Origin: Pogostemon cablin
Lineage: Eukaryota; Streptophyta; Magnoliopsida; Lamiales; Lamiaceae
DNA: 64,000 nucleotides
Direction: 5' to 3'
Assembly: GCA_023678885.1 (NCBI GenBank)
Contig: CM043012.1
Location: forward strand, 15,660,036 to 15,724,035
Of this stretch, positions 25,073-36,419 are shown one piece after another (position 1 is the stretch's first letter; each line of letters starts with the position of its first letter). A model generated the notes under the pieces. The model saw only the letters and a program-made list of their open reading frames with translations. It made no database searches and was not told the DNA's origin. The position numbers and the translations under genes were made by a program.

Positions 25073-26185
25073 ATCTCCACCTTGGCAAAATAAAAGAAGA
25101 CTCATTGTCTTTACCGACAATCCATTCTCAATCTCGAGAATCCCTTAGAATCAACCATTCTAAGAATCATTGTCTTCATCGACAATCCATTCTCAACCCC
25201 GAGAATCCCACTCCACCATATGAGTAGACCACTGAGAATCAACCATTCTAAGAATTTCATATGGCACATATCGAAAACACATGCTGATATTTATAGTGCT
25301 ACTTCCAGCTCTTGGCTCCCCTGGAAGTCCATCAGTCATCGATATACATCCACCACACACCCTACATCACCTACCAAGTCAATGTCCGTGTGCAAACTTG
25401 TGGACCAGCTAATATTATTTCATCATTTACCATGACAATCATAAGGATCCCCAATAATATTAATTCAACATTCGAAACTATTACCGCACCAGCTCCTCCT
25501 TGACCAGCAACGTCACCATTGCTCCATCGTAAGCAATTACCGTGTCATTGCTCACTACAACAAAAAAACATTAAGAAACCAGTAAATAGACTACATAGAT
25601 AAGAAATATGTGTTATCGTATGCTTTATATATGTTGTCTTAAATATATATGTTATCTTAAAAAAAATCACGCACTAAGACTACACATATTGACTGGTGGT
25701 GTCTTAATGTGGTGTCAAACATGTTAGTTTTCAAGGTAATTTATTATAAGACAACACATATGACAACTTATGTTGTCCTAAATTTTTTACGCACAAAGAC
25801 TACATATATGACAATATATGTTGTTTTAAATTGTTGTAATAATTTTTTTATTATTTTTTTCATAAACTACATCTATATATATGACAATATATATTGTGTA
25901 TAATATAATATATTTTTTAATTAATTTATTTTGAGGCAACATATATAATTTGAATATGTTGTAACTCATAAATTTTTGAATTTATTTTAAAACTAATTAA
26001 ATATTAAATATATAAAAATAAATTCTTTGATTTTAATTAAATATAAAATAAATTTTTAAAAAACTATAAAATTTAATATATATATATATATATATGTATA
26101 AGAAATTATTTTATTTTTAATTAAATATGAAAAAATAATTATAAAATATAATATTCTAACTTAATTTTTTTAGAAAAAATTACTT

Positions 26186-26397
26186 ATGGCAAGTTTTGTG
26201 TGAACCGTCTCACGGTGGGACTATTATAATTAATCGTAATTAGTGTTATCACTTTTCATTTATATTATAAATTGTTTATGAAATAACATTATTTTTTTCC
26301 ATTAACAGAGTATCACTTCTCATTATAAAAGTTATAATAACTTTTTATTTGTCTCACGTACCATTACTTAGGACGATCTCACATAAGTCTTTGTCAT
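26186..26397. mobile_element. Probable small MITE inside the CACTA
   Basis: The imperfect inverted ends TGGCAAGTTTTGTGTGAAC... and ...CTCACATAAGTCTTTGTCA enclose an AT-rich interior with TATCACTTTTCATT phrases. Similar GTGAGACGGTCTCAC text occurs at about 46811-46830. No TSD was fixed. Confidence 0.5.
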
Positions 26398-27244
26398 TTA
26401 CTAATTATTATACACTTGATAAGATAATTTTAATTTTGTTAAATAACTTTAATCATTAAAACTATTTAATTAAAATACAATAAAATTAATTTAATTATTT
26501 TAAAATTTATTAAAAATAATTAATTTAATTAAAAAGTTAATTTTATAACTCATTAAAACTAAATTTTTTTAAAGAATTTTAAAAAGAAATTATCAATTTA
26601 CTTAAAAAGAGTAGAAATAAGTTTTAACTAAAAATATATTAATTTAATTACATAACATTTTTGAAGTTAATTATACCTCTCCTTTCTCTCTCTAAGCCTA
26701 TCCTCTCCTCCTACTCTCTAATTTTTTTCTCCCCTCTCTCTCTAAACATAACCCTAAACTGCCCCTAGGCGGCGGCGTTTATGGCGGATCAGTTTTGTGA
26801 TGGCCATCTTCCGACGCACATCCAAGACGTAGCCCACGGCCAGTGTGATTTCGCTGGCTGTCCTTTAATCGAAGTCCCCCTTTGGGTTTCCAAGGATTTC
26901 CGTCGGCCCCTTTTCAGTTTCCACTGCTAAGGCGGTCGTGACTTCACCGCCAGGAGATTTTCACCGCTGCCCTAATTTCATAAATCTCCAGCGGCCAATT
27001 CCTCACAAGGAGCCCACGCTTCAGCTGTAATTATCCGCTGGTTAGCCGTCAAAACTAGCGCCGTCCAGGGTTCCAATCGGAGTCCCCCTAGGGTTCTCCC
27101 TTCAGATCTACTCCTCCGTCCCCCGATGATTGAGTTTTTTCAACGGTATCTTCGTCATCTCCTTCTCTGTTTACCCTACTCCCTAGTACAGTCTCTTTTT
27201 ACTGTCGCCACTGTGTTCGTGGTTCGCTGCAACACATGCTGCGG

Positions 27245-30200
27245 TAGACATGCGCTCCGGTTCGGAACCGCCTGTTCCAGTTCCGAACCGGCAGTTTTAG
27301 TTCCAACGGAGGGGGAACCGGAACCGAACCGGGGAATAAGGTGGACGGTTCGTGAATCGACGGTACCGGTTCCGGTTCGGAACTGTCGGTTTTCTAATTT
27401 TTTTATGTTATATTTATACATCATACATGTGTTATCAGTTATTATGTGTAATTTATTTATTAAATAAGTGAAACATGTGTAATTGAAAATTGAAATATTG
27501 AATTTGAATTAATATAATAATAATATCATTAAAATTGAAAACATGATATTGATGTTGATGTATGCATTATACAATATTCAATAATGCAAGTAAAAATTTC
27601 AAAGCTGATATTAAATTTACAATAATCATACAATATTAATTAATGTGATCACATAAAAATTTAATTATTAAAGTCTAAACCATTACAATTTACAAATGTA
27701 GAAGTGTAGAGAACACTACAAGTTTACTTCCATGTCAACTACTCTATTGTTACACTTCAAAAATTTAAAAAATACAAACTTTATAAGATAAAATACAACA
27801 ACATAATAGGGGGGGGGGAAAGAACTTGAGCTTAAATTTAGGGTTAAACTTGAAAATTCAAGTTCAACTTAAATTTAAGTTGCCTACGTATCCTCGAAAG
27901 GAATCAAAGCCCACGTAGTTCTCTTAACTTACCTCAACTTACTTCTTTGGCTCGGTAGAGGTGAATGGTGATGGCCTTTTTTGTTTACTCTACCAATCTA
28001 ACTCGCTTCCATATTCCGTAATTTCATCATCCGATCGGTCTTCTTCATTTTGATTTTGAATCCGTCTTTCCGCCTTTGACCAATCATCAAGCAAACACAA
28101 ATTTTGTAAATTTGTCACACTTAAATTGGATCGTGTCTGATCCAAAGTGAGATTACCAAGACTAAATGCTTGTTCGACCGCAACGGTAGAGGCTGGAGAT
28201 GCAAAAACCTCTTTTACAATCAATGATAAAATAGGGAATGACTTTGTTCTCATTGACCACCACTTCAAAATATCAAAACTAGTTCCGCTTGTTTCAAACT
28301 CAAAAGTGTTAGTAAAATAAGAATCAAGTTCTTAAAAAGGATTAGATATAACTCGTGCACGTTTTTTAAATCTAGCATCATAAAAACTATAATATTTTTG
28401 AAGAGCATCATATTTCCTAGAATTATCAACACTATCACTACTATCATCACCACTAGATTGATCATCGTTCGTATCATTTTGTTCTTTATACTCCTTAAAA
28501 AGATCCTTTAGTAGATTATAAGTACTTGCAACTATGTCTTTAGGATTAGGAGCTTGTTGTCTAGTAGGAGAATCACAATTAGCATACAATGAATCATAGT
28601 AAAGCGTTAACAATTCTTCTAAACCATCCGTTCTTAGATTTCATGGAAAGAATAGCATTTGACAACAACGGGTGTGCTTCATTAACACTAAAAACCATAG
28701 CAATTTTAACACAATTATCAACAACTAAATTTGAAGTAGGATAATAAACACCAGATAGTTCTTCCGTAGCATCATTAAAAATTTGCAAAACATCACATAG
28801 AGTATAACATGTGTCCCATTGATTAGCAAACAAGATTTGACCACCCGCATCTTGTGAGTAAAAAACACAAATATGATCTTTATAATCAAAAGAGTCATGC
28901 AACATTTTATACGTCGAATTCCAACGAGTTGAAACATCTAAAGGAAATTTTTTTTGTGAATGTTCACAGATTGACAATATCTTTTCCACCTTTTAGTAAC
29001 GGAAGAGTTTCTCATTATATACCATATAACACTTTTAATAGGTTGAATGTGTGTTTTCAAAGTACTTATACCATCTTGAACACATAAATTCAATATATGA
29101 CAAATACATCTAACATAAAAAAATCTACCACCAATTGAGGGTTTGCAAATATCAATAAGACTTTCTAAACTAGCCGTATTAGCACTAGCATTATCAAATG
29201 AGATTGTAAAAATCTTTGTAACTAAACCATATTATTGCAAAATAATACTAATTTTGTGAGCAATATTAACGGCGGTATGAGGAACATCAAATGATCTATA
29301 AGCAATTAATCTTTTTTGCAAATTCCATGAACTATCAATCCAATGACAAGTAATACTCATATAATCCGCTTTTTGCCAAAAATTGCTCCAAATATCCGAA
29401 CATATAGACACTTTATGAGGTAATTGTTGCAAAATTTGTTTTAAAACCAAACCATACTCTTTAACAACTTTAGCAACACCAAGTTTACATTTATTACAAT
29501 GCAAAGGTGGAGCTTGAGGATTTAAAGTGAGATTTACTCAATCTTGAAAAAAAATATTATCGGCAAAGTTAAATGGTAAATGTTTGGTGCACATAAGTTT
29601 AAGGTATAATCTCAAATAATTAGATTCATCAAATTTAAAAATAGTGTTACCCGACGCCGATGAACCTTCTCCTCCGGAAGAGGCCGTGAACCCTCGTCCT
29701 ATTTGTGTTTGACCGGTTGAGATGCCAATCTTGTCCGGATGCTTCGAGTTGATGTGCTTGATGAACTTTCCATATCCTCCGCCAAGCTTGAATTTATACT
29801 TCGTGCCACAATAGTTGCAAATAACTTTGAATTCATTCGAATTCTCAATCGTCTCCTTCTTGAAATGAATGGAAAATATATCGGAACGTAACACTTGTGG
29901 AGAACTTCGAGTCGATCCTCCGCCTCCGCTAGAGCCTCCGGCTCCGTCTCCGGTACCCGTACCACCCAAGGTTGGTTGACTTCCACTCGCCCTTTATTGT
30001 GTTTAACCTTGAATATTATCGTTGTCGTCGTCTGAGGGGAAATCATCTCCAAGTATCTCCCTAACATTCATGTTGAACAAATGAGGGGAGATTTCTTCAT
30101 CCGAAGGAATATTTTCAAGTTAAATATCTTCTAGAGTTGGTGGAAGTTGGTGTGGAGGTGGTGGAGGACAATTTAAGGTGTTGGGTATGAATTTTCCTCT

Positions 30201-31071
30201 AGAAGAAGAAGGTGAGGCACCAGATGAAGAAGAACATCTTCTAGACATTTTTTTAGATTGAAAAAACTAAAGGATGAATATATAGGATTTATGAACTAAA
30301 ACTAAGAGACTAGAAGTAGAAGTATACTAATTAGTAGTATATGTGTGGGAAAGAATAGAAAATGATAATGAGAGAATAGAAATGAAAGTGATAATAAGAG
30401 AATTGAAATAAAAGACTACAATTTTTTTTTAGTTTGATATATATGAACTAAAAAAAGAAACTTGAGACTTGAGACTTGAGAGTTGAGATGAGATTGAGAA
30501 CTTGAGTAGAAATGTAGAAATGTAGAATCAATCAAGAATGTAGAATAGAAGAAGAAGTAGTGTAGAGAAGAGAGTGTAGTAGTAGACTAGTAGTAGATTG
30601 AATGTGAATGTTGTGTGCCCAAATTTATCACACTTGGAGGTATTTATAGAGAATTGGAAGTGATCTCATCCATCCATTTCAAATTTTAAACACAAAAAAA
30701 TCTCAACCCTTGAATTTAAAAAAAAAATCGGGCGGAACCGCCGGTTCCGCCATCCATCTTAGACGTTGATCTTCAACGGTCACACGATCTCGGCCGCACG
30801 TTTGAATTTTCAAAATTCAAAAATTCCTGCTCTAAAAAAAAATAACCGAGGAACCTCCGGTTTAACCGTGAACCAGAGAACCAGCGGTTTGAACCGGCGG
30901 TTCCGACAAACCGCCGGTTCCGGTTCGTGCGCGGCTGGAACCGAAACTGAACCGTGTTCTACCGGTTTCGGTTCTTTTTTTTCCGGTTCCGGAACCGACG
31001 GTTCCAGTTCCGGTTAAAACTGGCGGTTCCCCGGTTGGAACCGCCGGTTCTGGTTAATCGGTGCATGTCTA
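27245..31071 (-). mobile_element. hAT transposon with 8-bp TSD
   Basis: The terminal inverted repeats TAGACATGC (27245) and GCATGTCTA (31071) are flanked by the perfect 8-bp TSD TGCTGCGG (27237-27244 and 31072-31079). Both subterminal zones (27255-27390 and 30730-31055) are dense in GGTTCCGG/AACCGG words in both orientations, likely transposase-binding sites. The element encodes the broken minus-strand transposase at 27990-30248. Confidence 0.95.
27990..30248 (-). pseudogene. hAT transposase (BED finger, hAT dimerisation domain), decayed
   Basis: Cut-and-paste DNA transposase. A plausible start is at 30248 (MSRRCSSSSGASPSSS), followed by a low-complexity G/S/D-rich head. Next comes a BED-type zinc finger with CNYCGTKYKF and HINSKH (about 29715-29830). 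The catalytic core pieces are SICSDIWSNFWQKADYMSIT and HWIDSSW (29232-29504), a DNASANTASLESLIDIC stretch near 29150-29200, and LDVSTRWNSTYKMLHDSF (28594-28989). The C-terminal hAT dimerisation region carries FPILSLIVKEVFASPASTVA and NLCLLDDW (27990-28268). There are at least three in-frame stops in the head (near 30120, 30005 and 29995), one after NIFFQD at 29540, and frameshifts near 29230, 28990, 28600 and 28330. It is therefore dead but still in the right order and of roughly normal length. Confidence 0.93.
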
Positions 31072-32632
31072 TGCTGCGGTGCCCTGTCTACCCGCCGATT
31101 CTCACTTTCAGATCACTAGCCGGCAGATATATATAGCCTGCGCCGACACCTGTACCAACTAAATCAGCTGGTCTCGCCCGAGCACCCTCCAGCTCTTACA
31201 ACCTGATTATAGCCCTGACTCCGACGTGCCCCTTCGCTGGCTGTCTCAATGGAACGGGAGAATTTTCTTTACCCATCGATTCTCTTCAATGCGGTTGGAC
31301 TGCTCAAATTCACTCAATTTCTGTGGCTATTTCTTTCTAAAATCTAAATCTTATTGCTGCAGATCGCCCCCTCAAGAAGCCCTAATTTACTCCTCCTATC
31401 CGCTTCGCGACCATCGTTCAACAGCGAATGTTTCGCCTCTCACCACTGGTGCGCGATCTCTGACCATGTGCATTTCCTGCTTATTCTAGAAGCAGGGTAT
31501 ATATCTGGTTCAGTTCTCTCCACGCTCTAAGGCAGCCGCCGCTGACTGATCCTTTGGACACGCCGCCGTTTCACGGTGGTGTTTCGCTTTTTGCCTTGTG
31601 CATTCCATGCTTAATTTTGTTCAGGGTTTTTCTGATTCAAGGTATTTCCCTCTGTTAACTGTGCGCCCGAGCACCGATTGTGTGTTTGAGCACCGAAGGA
31701 TGGGGATTTTTGAGGGATCAATTTTCGATCCCAGTCACAACAGGGTCAGGTTATTAAAAAGTTTAGCTAAGAGGCTCTCATGGATTTCTTGATCAATTCT
31801 TGGATGTAGAAGAGTCCTTTCTAATTGTTGTTTTGGATATGAACACTTGCTATGGCATTGGGCAACCATGTTTTACATAATGCAGGAAGCAAGTTGATAA
31901 ACCACGATGCTGCTATAGTAATAGCCCTGCGTTTGGTCTGATTCTTAGACTATTCTAGTTACCAAGACTAAATTTATTTGCTTCAACATTAATATCATCC
32001 AATATGTCTAAAATGTAAGCTTGTAAAGTGGTTAATATATTGTTGTTTTGGATTTGAAAGGTTAAGAGAGAGGAGTTGCTTCAATTTGCTGAAGTAGCAA
32101 TCACAGGGTTGAAAATCAGCGCTGTTATTCAAAGGTATCATTGAATGCCCAATATCAATTGTGTACTGTAACTGCATGTGCTTTTCCTTCTTGATGGCTA
32201 ATTAGCCTCGATTTTGCACAGTTACTTTGGAGTGTTCGAATCTTGTTTCATCACATGCATAGATATATATATAACATTTTAGACACGTTTTTCTTTACGT
32301 GTGTTCTGAAGTACAGCTAAGAACTTAGATGAGTAGTTGAGTAAATCATTTAAATATATTTAAATTTATATATATAATTCGGTTCCGCACCTTGAAAATT
32401 CCAATATCATCTCCTGAATAATTTTTTTTAATGCTTTTCAAACTTATCTCATCTCAGCTGATATGAAAGTATCTTAAATAATTCCTTTTAAGAAAAGTAG
32501 TTATATAACATCCTCTCTTCTAAAGAATGGATTATAATTAGTAGAAGTGCAATACTTACAGAGTTTTATGAGTTATATTGTCTAAAAGCATCTTTGACAA
32601 GTGCATTGGGATGCTGAAAAGGTTATTTTCAG

Positions 32633-32822
32633 GATCAAACAGAAGGTGGTCTAAATGCATCAGCCTTCTTTGTTGCAAAATTGTGCTCCTCACAAGCGTA
32701 AAAATGAACTTCACCATGCACTATGCAACATGCTTTCAAACATAATAGCACCATTTGTTGATGGTGGAAATATCACTGGCCAACTCATGCACTGGATGGA
32801 CAAATAAAGTAAACATATTGCT
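32633..32822 (+). pseudogene. Captured exon resembling plant Furry/PAG1 cell-morphogenesis protein
   Basis: After an acceptor-like TTATTTTCAG the frame reads DQTEGGLNASAFFVAK. A frameshift follows, then APHKRKNELHHALCNMLSNI and, further on, GQLMHWMDK-stop-SKHIA, ending at a donor-like GTAAGT at 32823. These phrases match my memory of the N-terminal region of plant Furry-like proteins, very large scaffolds involved in polar growth. Compared with that family, about 25-30 residues seem to be missing between IAPFVDGG and GQLMHW. Only one exon is recognisable. It sits inside the CACTA element, so it is most simply a transposon-captured fragment. Another exon-like stretch at 32045-32130 (VKREELLQFAEVAITGLK) is unidentified. 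Confidence 0.65.
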
Positions 32823-33199
32823 GTAAGTGTTCAGTTTATCGTAGTTTCAGAGAATTGATGGAGCGAAGAACCATTATACGCAGAAAATGAGATTGTTGCA
32901 CCATTAGGACAGGTGAAGAGGTGGATAATCTTTCTGATAACACTAGGAATAGGATTCTTGTGAATTAAAAACATTGATTAGAGAGGTTTATTAACTCCCG
33001 AGAAATTCTATTAAAGCGATACTTGTTTTATGTATGGATTAGAGAGGTTTATTTAGTGTTTTTTGTATGTATGGATTAGAGAGGTTTATCTAATATTTTT
33101 TGTACTGTGGATCATGTAGAATGCATTTAATCCATTTTGAATTTTACTATCTAATTTATTAATCGATGAATATATTTTTTATATTATTTTAGCTAGGAA

Positions 33200-33560
33200 T
33201 AAAGATGCACAAAGACACTACATTTAATTTGTTGTCATTTTAATTTTTTTAAAAAAAATAAGACGCACAAAGACAACATATAATTTGTTGTCATTTAATA
33301 AAGAGTATTAAAAAGACGCACAAAGACAACATATATAATTTGTTGGTCTTTGTGCGTAATTTTTTTTAAAAAAGACGCACAAAGACAACACATATAATGT
33401 GTTTTTTTGCGTCTTTTTTAAGCACAAAGACTACACATATAATGTGTTTTCTTTGTGCGTCTTTTTTAAGCAAAAAGACTACACATATAATGTGTTTTCT
33501 TTGTGCGTCTTTTTAAGAAAAAATACACAAAGACTACACATTATATGCGTAGTTATAAAT
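33200..33560. repeat. CACTA subterminal repeat cluster
   Basis: At least seven copies in both orientations of GACGCACAAAGAC followed by WACAYATA, some paired as near-palindromes (ACACATATAATGTGTTTTC). Related copies sit inside the left end at 25610-25900. Confidence 0.85.
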
Positions 33561-34333
33561 AGACTCTAAGACTACAGGAGCTTTGACTACATAGCATTTT
33601 CCCTAAAATAAGCTAATGGACAACAGATTATATATATTGTCTTAATTTTTTTTTTGTTGTAGTGGCTCCACCTTGAGCAACCACCGCACCATTGCTACAT
33701 CTTGAGCAAAAACTGTCATTCTACCGACATGACGCCACTGCCCTTTTACTGCCAAGCTACGCCAGGTTTGTTCGAACCCTTTTCCTACTAAAAGTGTCGT
33801 CACTTAAAGACGATTCCAACCCTCAGAATTCATGATGCTTTCCCACTTGTCGGTCCGCTACTCTTTACCGATCTAGCGCCCCCGATACCAAGTACCACAT
33901 CGCCATCTGCCCCATTGAATCGCCGCTTCCCCACGCCACCATTCATTAACGGAAAAACTTGTTCTTTTCAAACCTCCTTGAGCCGACATTCATGGAAAAT
34001 CTCATGCCGCTGTTAAGCCAACTCCACGGGAGTCCTAGCAATTCACATTGCTGCAGGTCCAAGAACTCCGCCAAAAACTGCTGACCTACAAATTCTACCC
34101 CTTGCCACGCCACTATCGACACAGTCCGGCGCATTTCACCGCAAGAAATGATATGTCATCGCATCCGGCTGATCTTCTGACCCTCTTGTGCCACTAGCTT
34201 TTCCCACTTCTTTCATGCCACCCTTAACCTAATAAATAACCCTCTTTCTCTTATAAAGTCTTTTCTGATGTGGAAGGTCAGACTGTGTTGCAACCACAGA
34301 GCATACTAAGAACATTATAAGCTCCCGAACCGG

Positions 34334-34345
34334 GCTCTGATACCA
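34334..34345 (-). other. Primer-binding site of the LTR retroelement
   Basis: GCTCTGATACCA on the plus strand is TGGTATCAGAGC on the minus strand, complementary to the 3' end of initiator tRNA-Met. It lies 2 bp from the right LTR and sets the element's orientation. Confidence 0.88.
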
Positions 34346-34347
34346 AT

Positions 34348-34759
34348 AGTTAGGATAAACAGATCCTCATTCATTCCTAAGGGACAAATAAAGAAGAGCA
34401 TAAAAAACACAACACAAGAATTTACGTGGAAAATTCCAAAACTGGAGAAAAACTATGGATCGAGAAAATACCACTATGTGAAAATTTTTTACAATCACAC
34501 AGAATTTCTCTCTCCCGACCCCAATCCCTACACTCTTACAAATCTTTGACTAATTCACACATTTCTCCCCATTCTCACAACCGAGAATCCAAGAAATGAA
34601 TTAAATAGAATCAAGCACAAAGATTAAAGTGTACTTGATTGATGCAGTTAACATTAAAACTAGGGACCTCCTTAAATAGCATAAGAATTCATTCCCTCTT
34701 GATCTCTCATTCGATGTGGGACAAAACCAACCTCTTTTATATTTGACAAAAGACCAACA
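34348..34759 (-). repeat. 5' LTR (right copy)
   Basis: 412 bp. The first base of the TG tip is mutated on the plus strand (AGTTAGG for TGTTAGG). It ends ACCAACA and is followed by the TSD ACAAT. Confidence 0.92.
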
Positions 34760-35810
34760 ACAATTTAGTTAAAATCAACTATATTATACAATTTATTAAA
34801 TTACTAAAAAATTCACTTATTTTTTCTTACATCATTGCACCAAAAGTTATTTTTTTAAAACTACGTGCAAGTCAAAATGTACAAGTCATTTCAAGTAACA
34901 TTCTTTTAATATTCACTCACAAAAGTACGTACGTTATTTACGAAAACGAAAGGGGTATAAAATTATTGAGTTGATCGTTATTTTTTAATGGGGTGTGATT
35001 TGTAAAGATGAATTTAGTACATATGAAAAAAACAGAGGGATTTTTTAATAGCCACTATTGACTAAGTACAATTTTAAATAGTCACATATGTTAAGAACAA
35101 TTTTTACTAACCACTATTTAGTGGACTCCCCAAATTACCTCCATAACTGTCAGATAAAGGACGAAAATAAAGGGGTCATCATCATGTCAGTTTTGACTGC
35201 AGTAAATGGGGTGGGTGGACCACATTTAAAATTGTACTTAGTCGATTGGTGGACCAAATTTAAAGTTTTAAAATTTTTTAAATTAAAATTTTGGATGTGG
35301 GTTGGTGGGGTATATCATTAACGTCATTTTCATTCCAAATTTCTTTCTTCTCTCTTATCGTTCGTCTAACATCCTCTCTCTTCCTCTCTCCCTTTCGCCC
35401 CAAAGCAAACAGAGCAGTGCCACCCATTTGCCGTCTCCATCACTTTCAGTCTCTCTTTTCCATCTGCTGGAATAGGCGTTTCCCGACGAGGTGGATTCTG
35501 GTGAATTTTCGAAATGGCAAAATTTTCAGCATGTATAAAAACAGTTTTATTTGCATTTCTAAATTGTGAGTTATTTATTTATAATATTTTCTACATTGAG
35601 TTTGTAGTACTCATTTTCGAGGATACGACGTATATTTTGTGTGGTTTTGTTTGTAAAATGTGAATTCATTGTGTATAATGTTTCGTACATGTTGTGGTTT
35701 GGAAATGTAATTTGTTGAATGTGACTTAATTGTGTATACATCATGTTTAGAATGTAGGACCGCAGTGGGGGTGTTTTTTTTTTTTGAATTTTTTGGAAAT
35801 GTTGGCTGGC

Positions 35811-36270
35811 CGAATAGGGCTTTGTGGTAGACCGAATAAAACAAATATGTAGGCCGAATAGAACAAAGTGTAGGAGTGTATTTTTTTTGAATTTTTTTAA
35901 AATGTTGGTTGGCCGAATAGAGCTTTTTTTTAGACCGAATAGAACAACTCTGTAGGCTGAATAGAACAAAGTGTATGAGTGTATTTTTTAGAATATTTGG
36001 AAATATTGGTTGGCCGAATAGAGCTTTTTTGTAGACTGAATAGAATAAATGTGTTGGCCGAATAGAACAAATGTAGGCCGAATAGAGCATATTTGGTAGG
36101 CCAAATAGAGCAATAATGTAGGCCGAATAGATCAAGTTTAGGCCGAATAGAGCAAATTGAAGTGGGAATAATGTGATAGCACTGACCTTGGCCGAATAGA
36201 GCAATTTCTGTAGGCCGAAAAGAACAGTGTGTAGGCCGAATAGAAGAAAAAGTAGGCCGAATAGAACAAA
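35811..36270 (+). repeat. Subterminal array of CCGAATAGA repeats (left)
   Basis: About 17 copies of a degenerate ~22-bp unit, roughly TAGGCCGAATAGARCAAA plus 2-6 variable bases. Two breaks in the array (about 35875-35908 and 35975-36010) share a second phrase, TGTAGGAGTGTATTTTTT. Read on the minus strand it gives spurious repetitive frames (SIRPT, LFYSA), which are not genes. Confidence 0.92.
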
Positions 36271-36419
36271 TGATTGAGTGTGCCAATATTTGTTCAGTTG
36301 CTACAATGAACTCATTGTTATTTTATATAATTATGACTTATTGTCGTATGAAGTAAGTTGGTTGAATTGATGCAGAGTACATCTATCTGATGTGTGTTAC
36401 ATATTATTTAGCAAAAAAT

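Larger units (their letters stand above)
25553..33664. mobile_element. CACTA (En/Spm-type) element, non-autonomous, carrying a hAT and a gene fragment
   Basis: The ends are CACTACAACAAAAAAA (25553) and its inverted copy ending TTTGTTGTAGTG (33664). They are flanked by the 3-bp TSD GCT (25550-25552 and 33665-33667). Subterminal regions carry many short direct and inverted repeats of the type CGCACAAAGACWACAYATA (25594-25900 and 33200-33560), as expected for CACTA transposase binding. No TNP2-like transposase was seen. The interior is less AT-rich (26750-27240 and 31080-31720) and contains a Furry-like exon at 32633-32822, so it resembles a gene-capturing CACTA. A hAT at 27245-31071 interrupts it. 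Confidence 0.92.
24659..34759 (-). mobile_element. Short non-coding LTR retroelement (TRIM-like), interrupted by a CACTA
   Basis: Two direct LTRs (24659-25072 and 34348-34759) are flanked by the TSD ACAAT (24654-24658 and 34760-34764). Just inside the right LTR, GCTCTGATACCA at 34334-34345 is the inverted form of the TGGTATCAGAGC primer-binding site used with initiator tRNA-Met. The element therefore points leftward, and the right LTR is its 5' LTR. Next to the left LTR the minus strand reads a purine-rich CCAAGGTGGAGA, a plausible polypurine tract. Removing the 8.1-kb CACTA and its TSD copy leaves about 2.0 kb with about 1.16 kb internal (25073-25552 and 33668-34347). No gag, protease, RT or integrase motif is visible, so it is non-autonomous. 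Confidence 0.92.

Noticed and set aside
26780..26932. A 50-codon frame beginning MADQFCDGHL in the GC-richer part of the CACTA
   Set aside because: It is short, ends quickly and matches no transposase or host family that I know.
33765..33785. GTTTGTTCGAACCC as a tRNA T-arm
   Set aside because: No acceptor stem, D-arm or anticodon arm could be found around it.
35300..35325. Text GGTTGGTGGGGTATATCATT compared with GGTGGGGTACACCATT near 41225 as MULE terminal repeats
   Set aside because: The right-hand copy lies inside the SINE body, so the resemblance cannot be an original MULE end.
35571..36286. Overlapping minus-strand frames rich in SIRPT and LFYSA
   Set aside because: They are only the translation of the CCGAATAGA repeat array in three frames.
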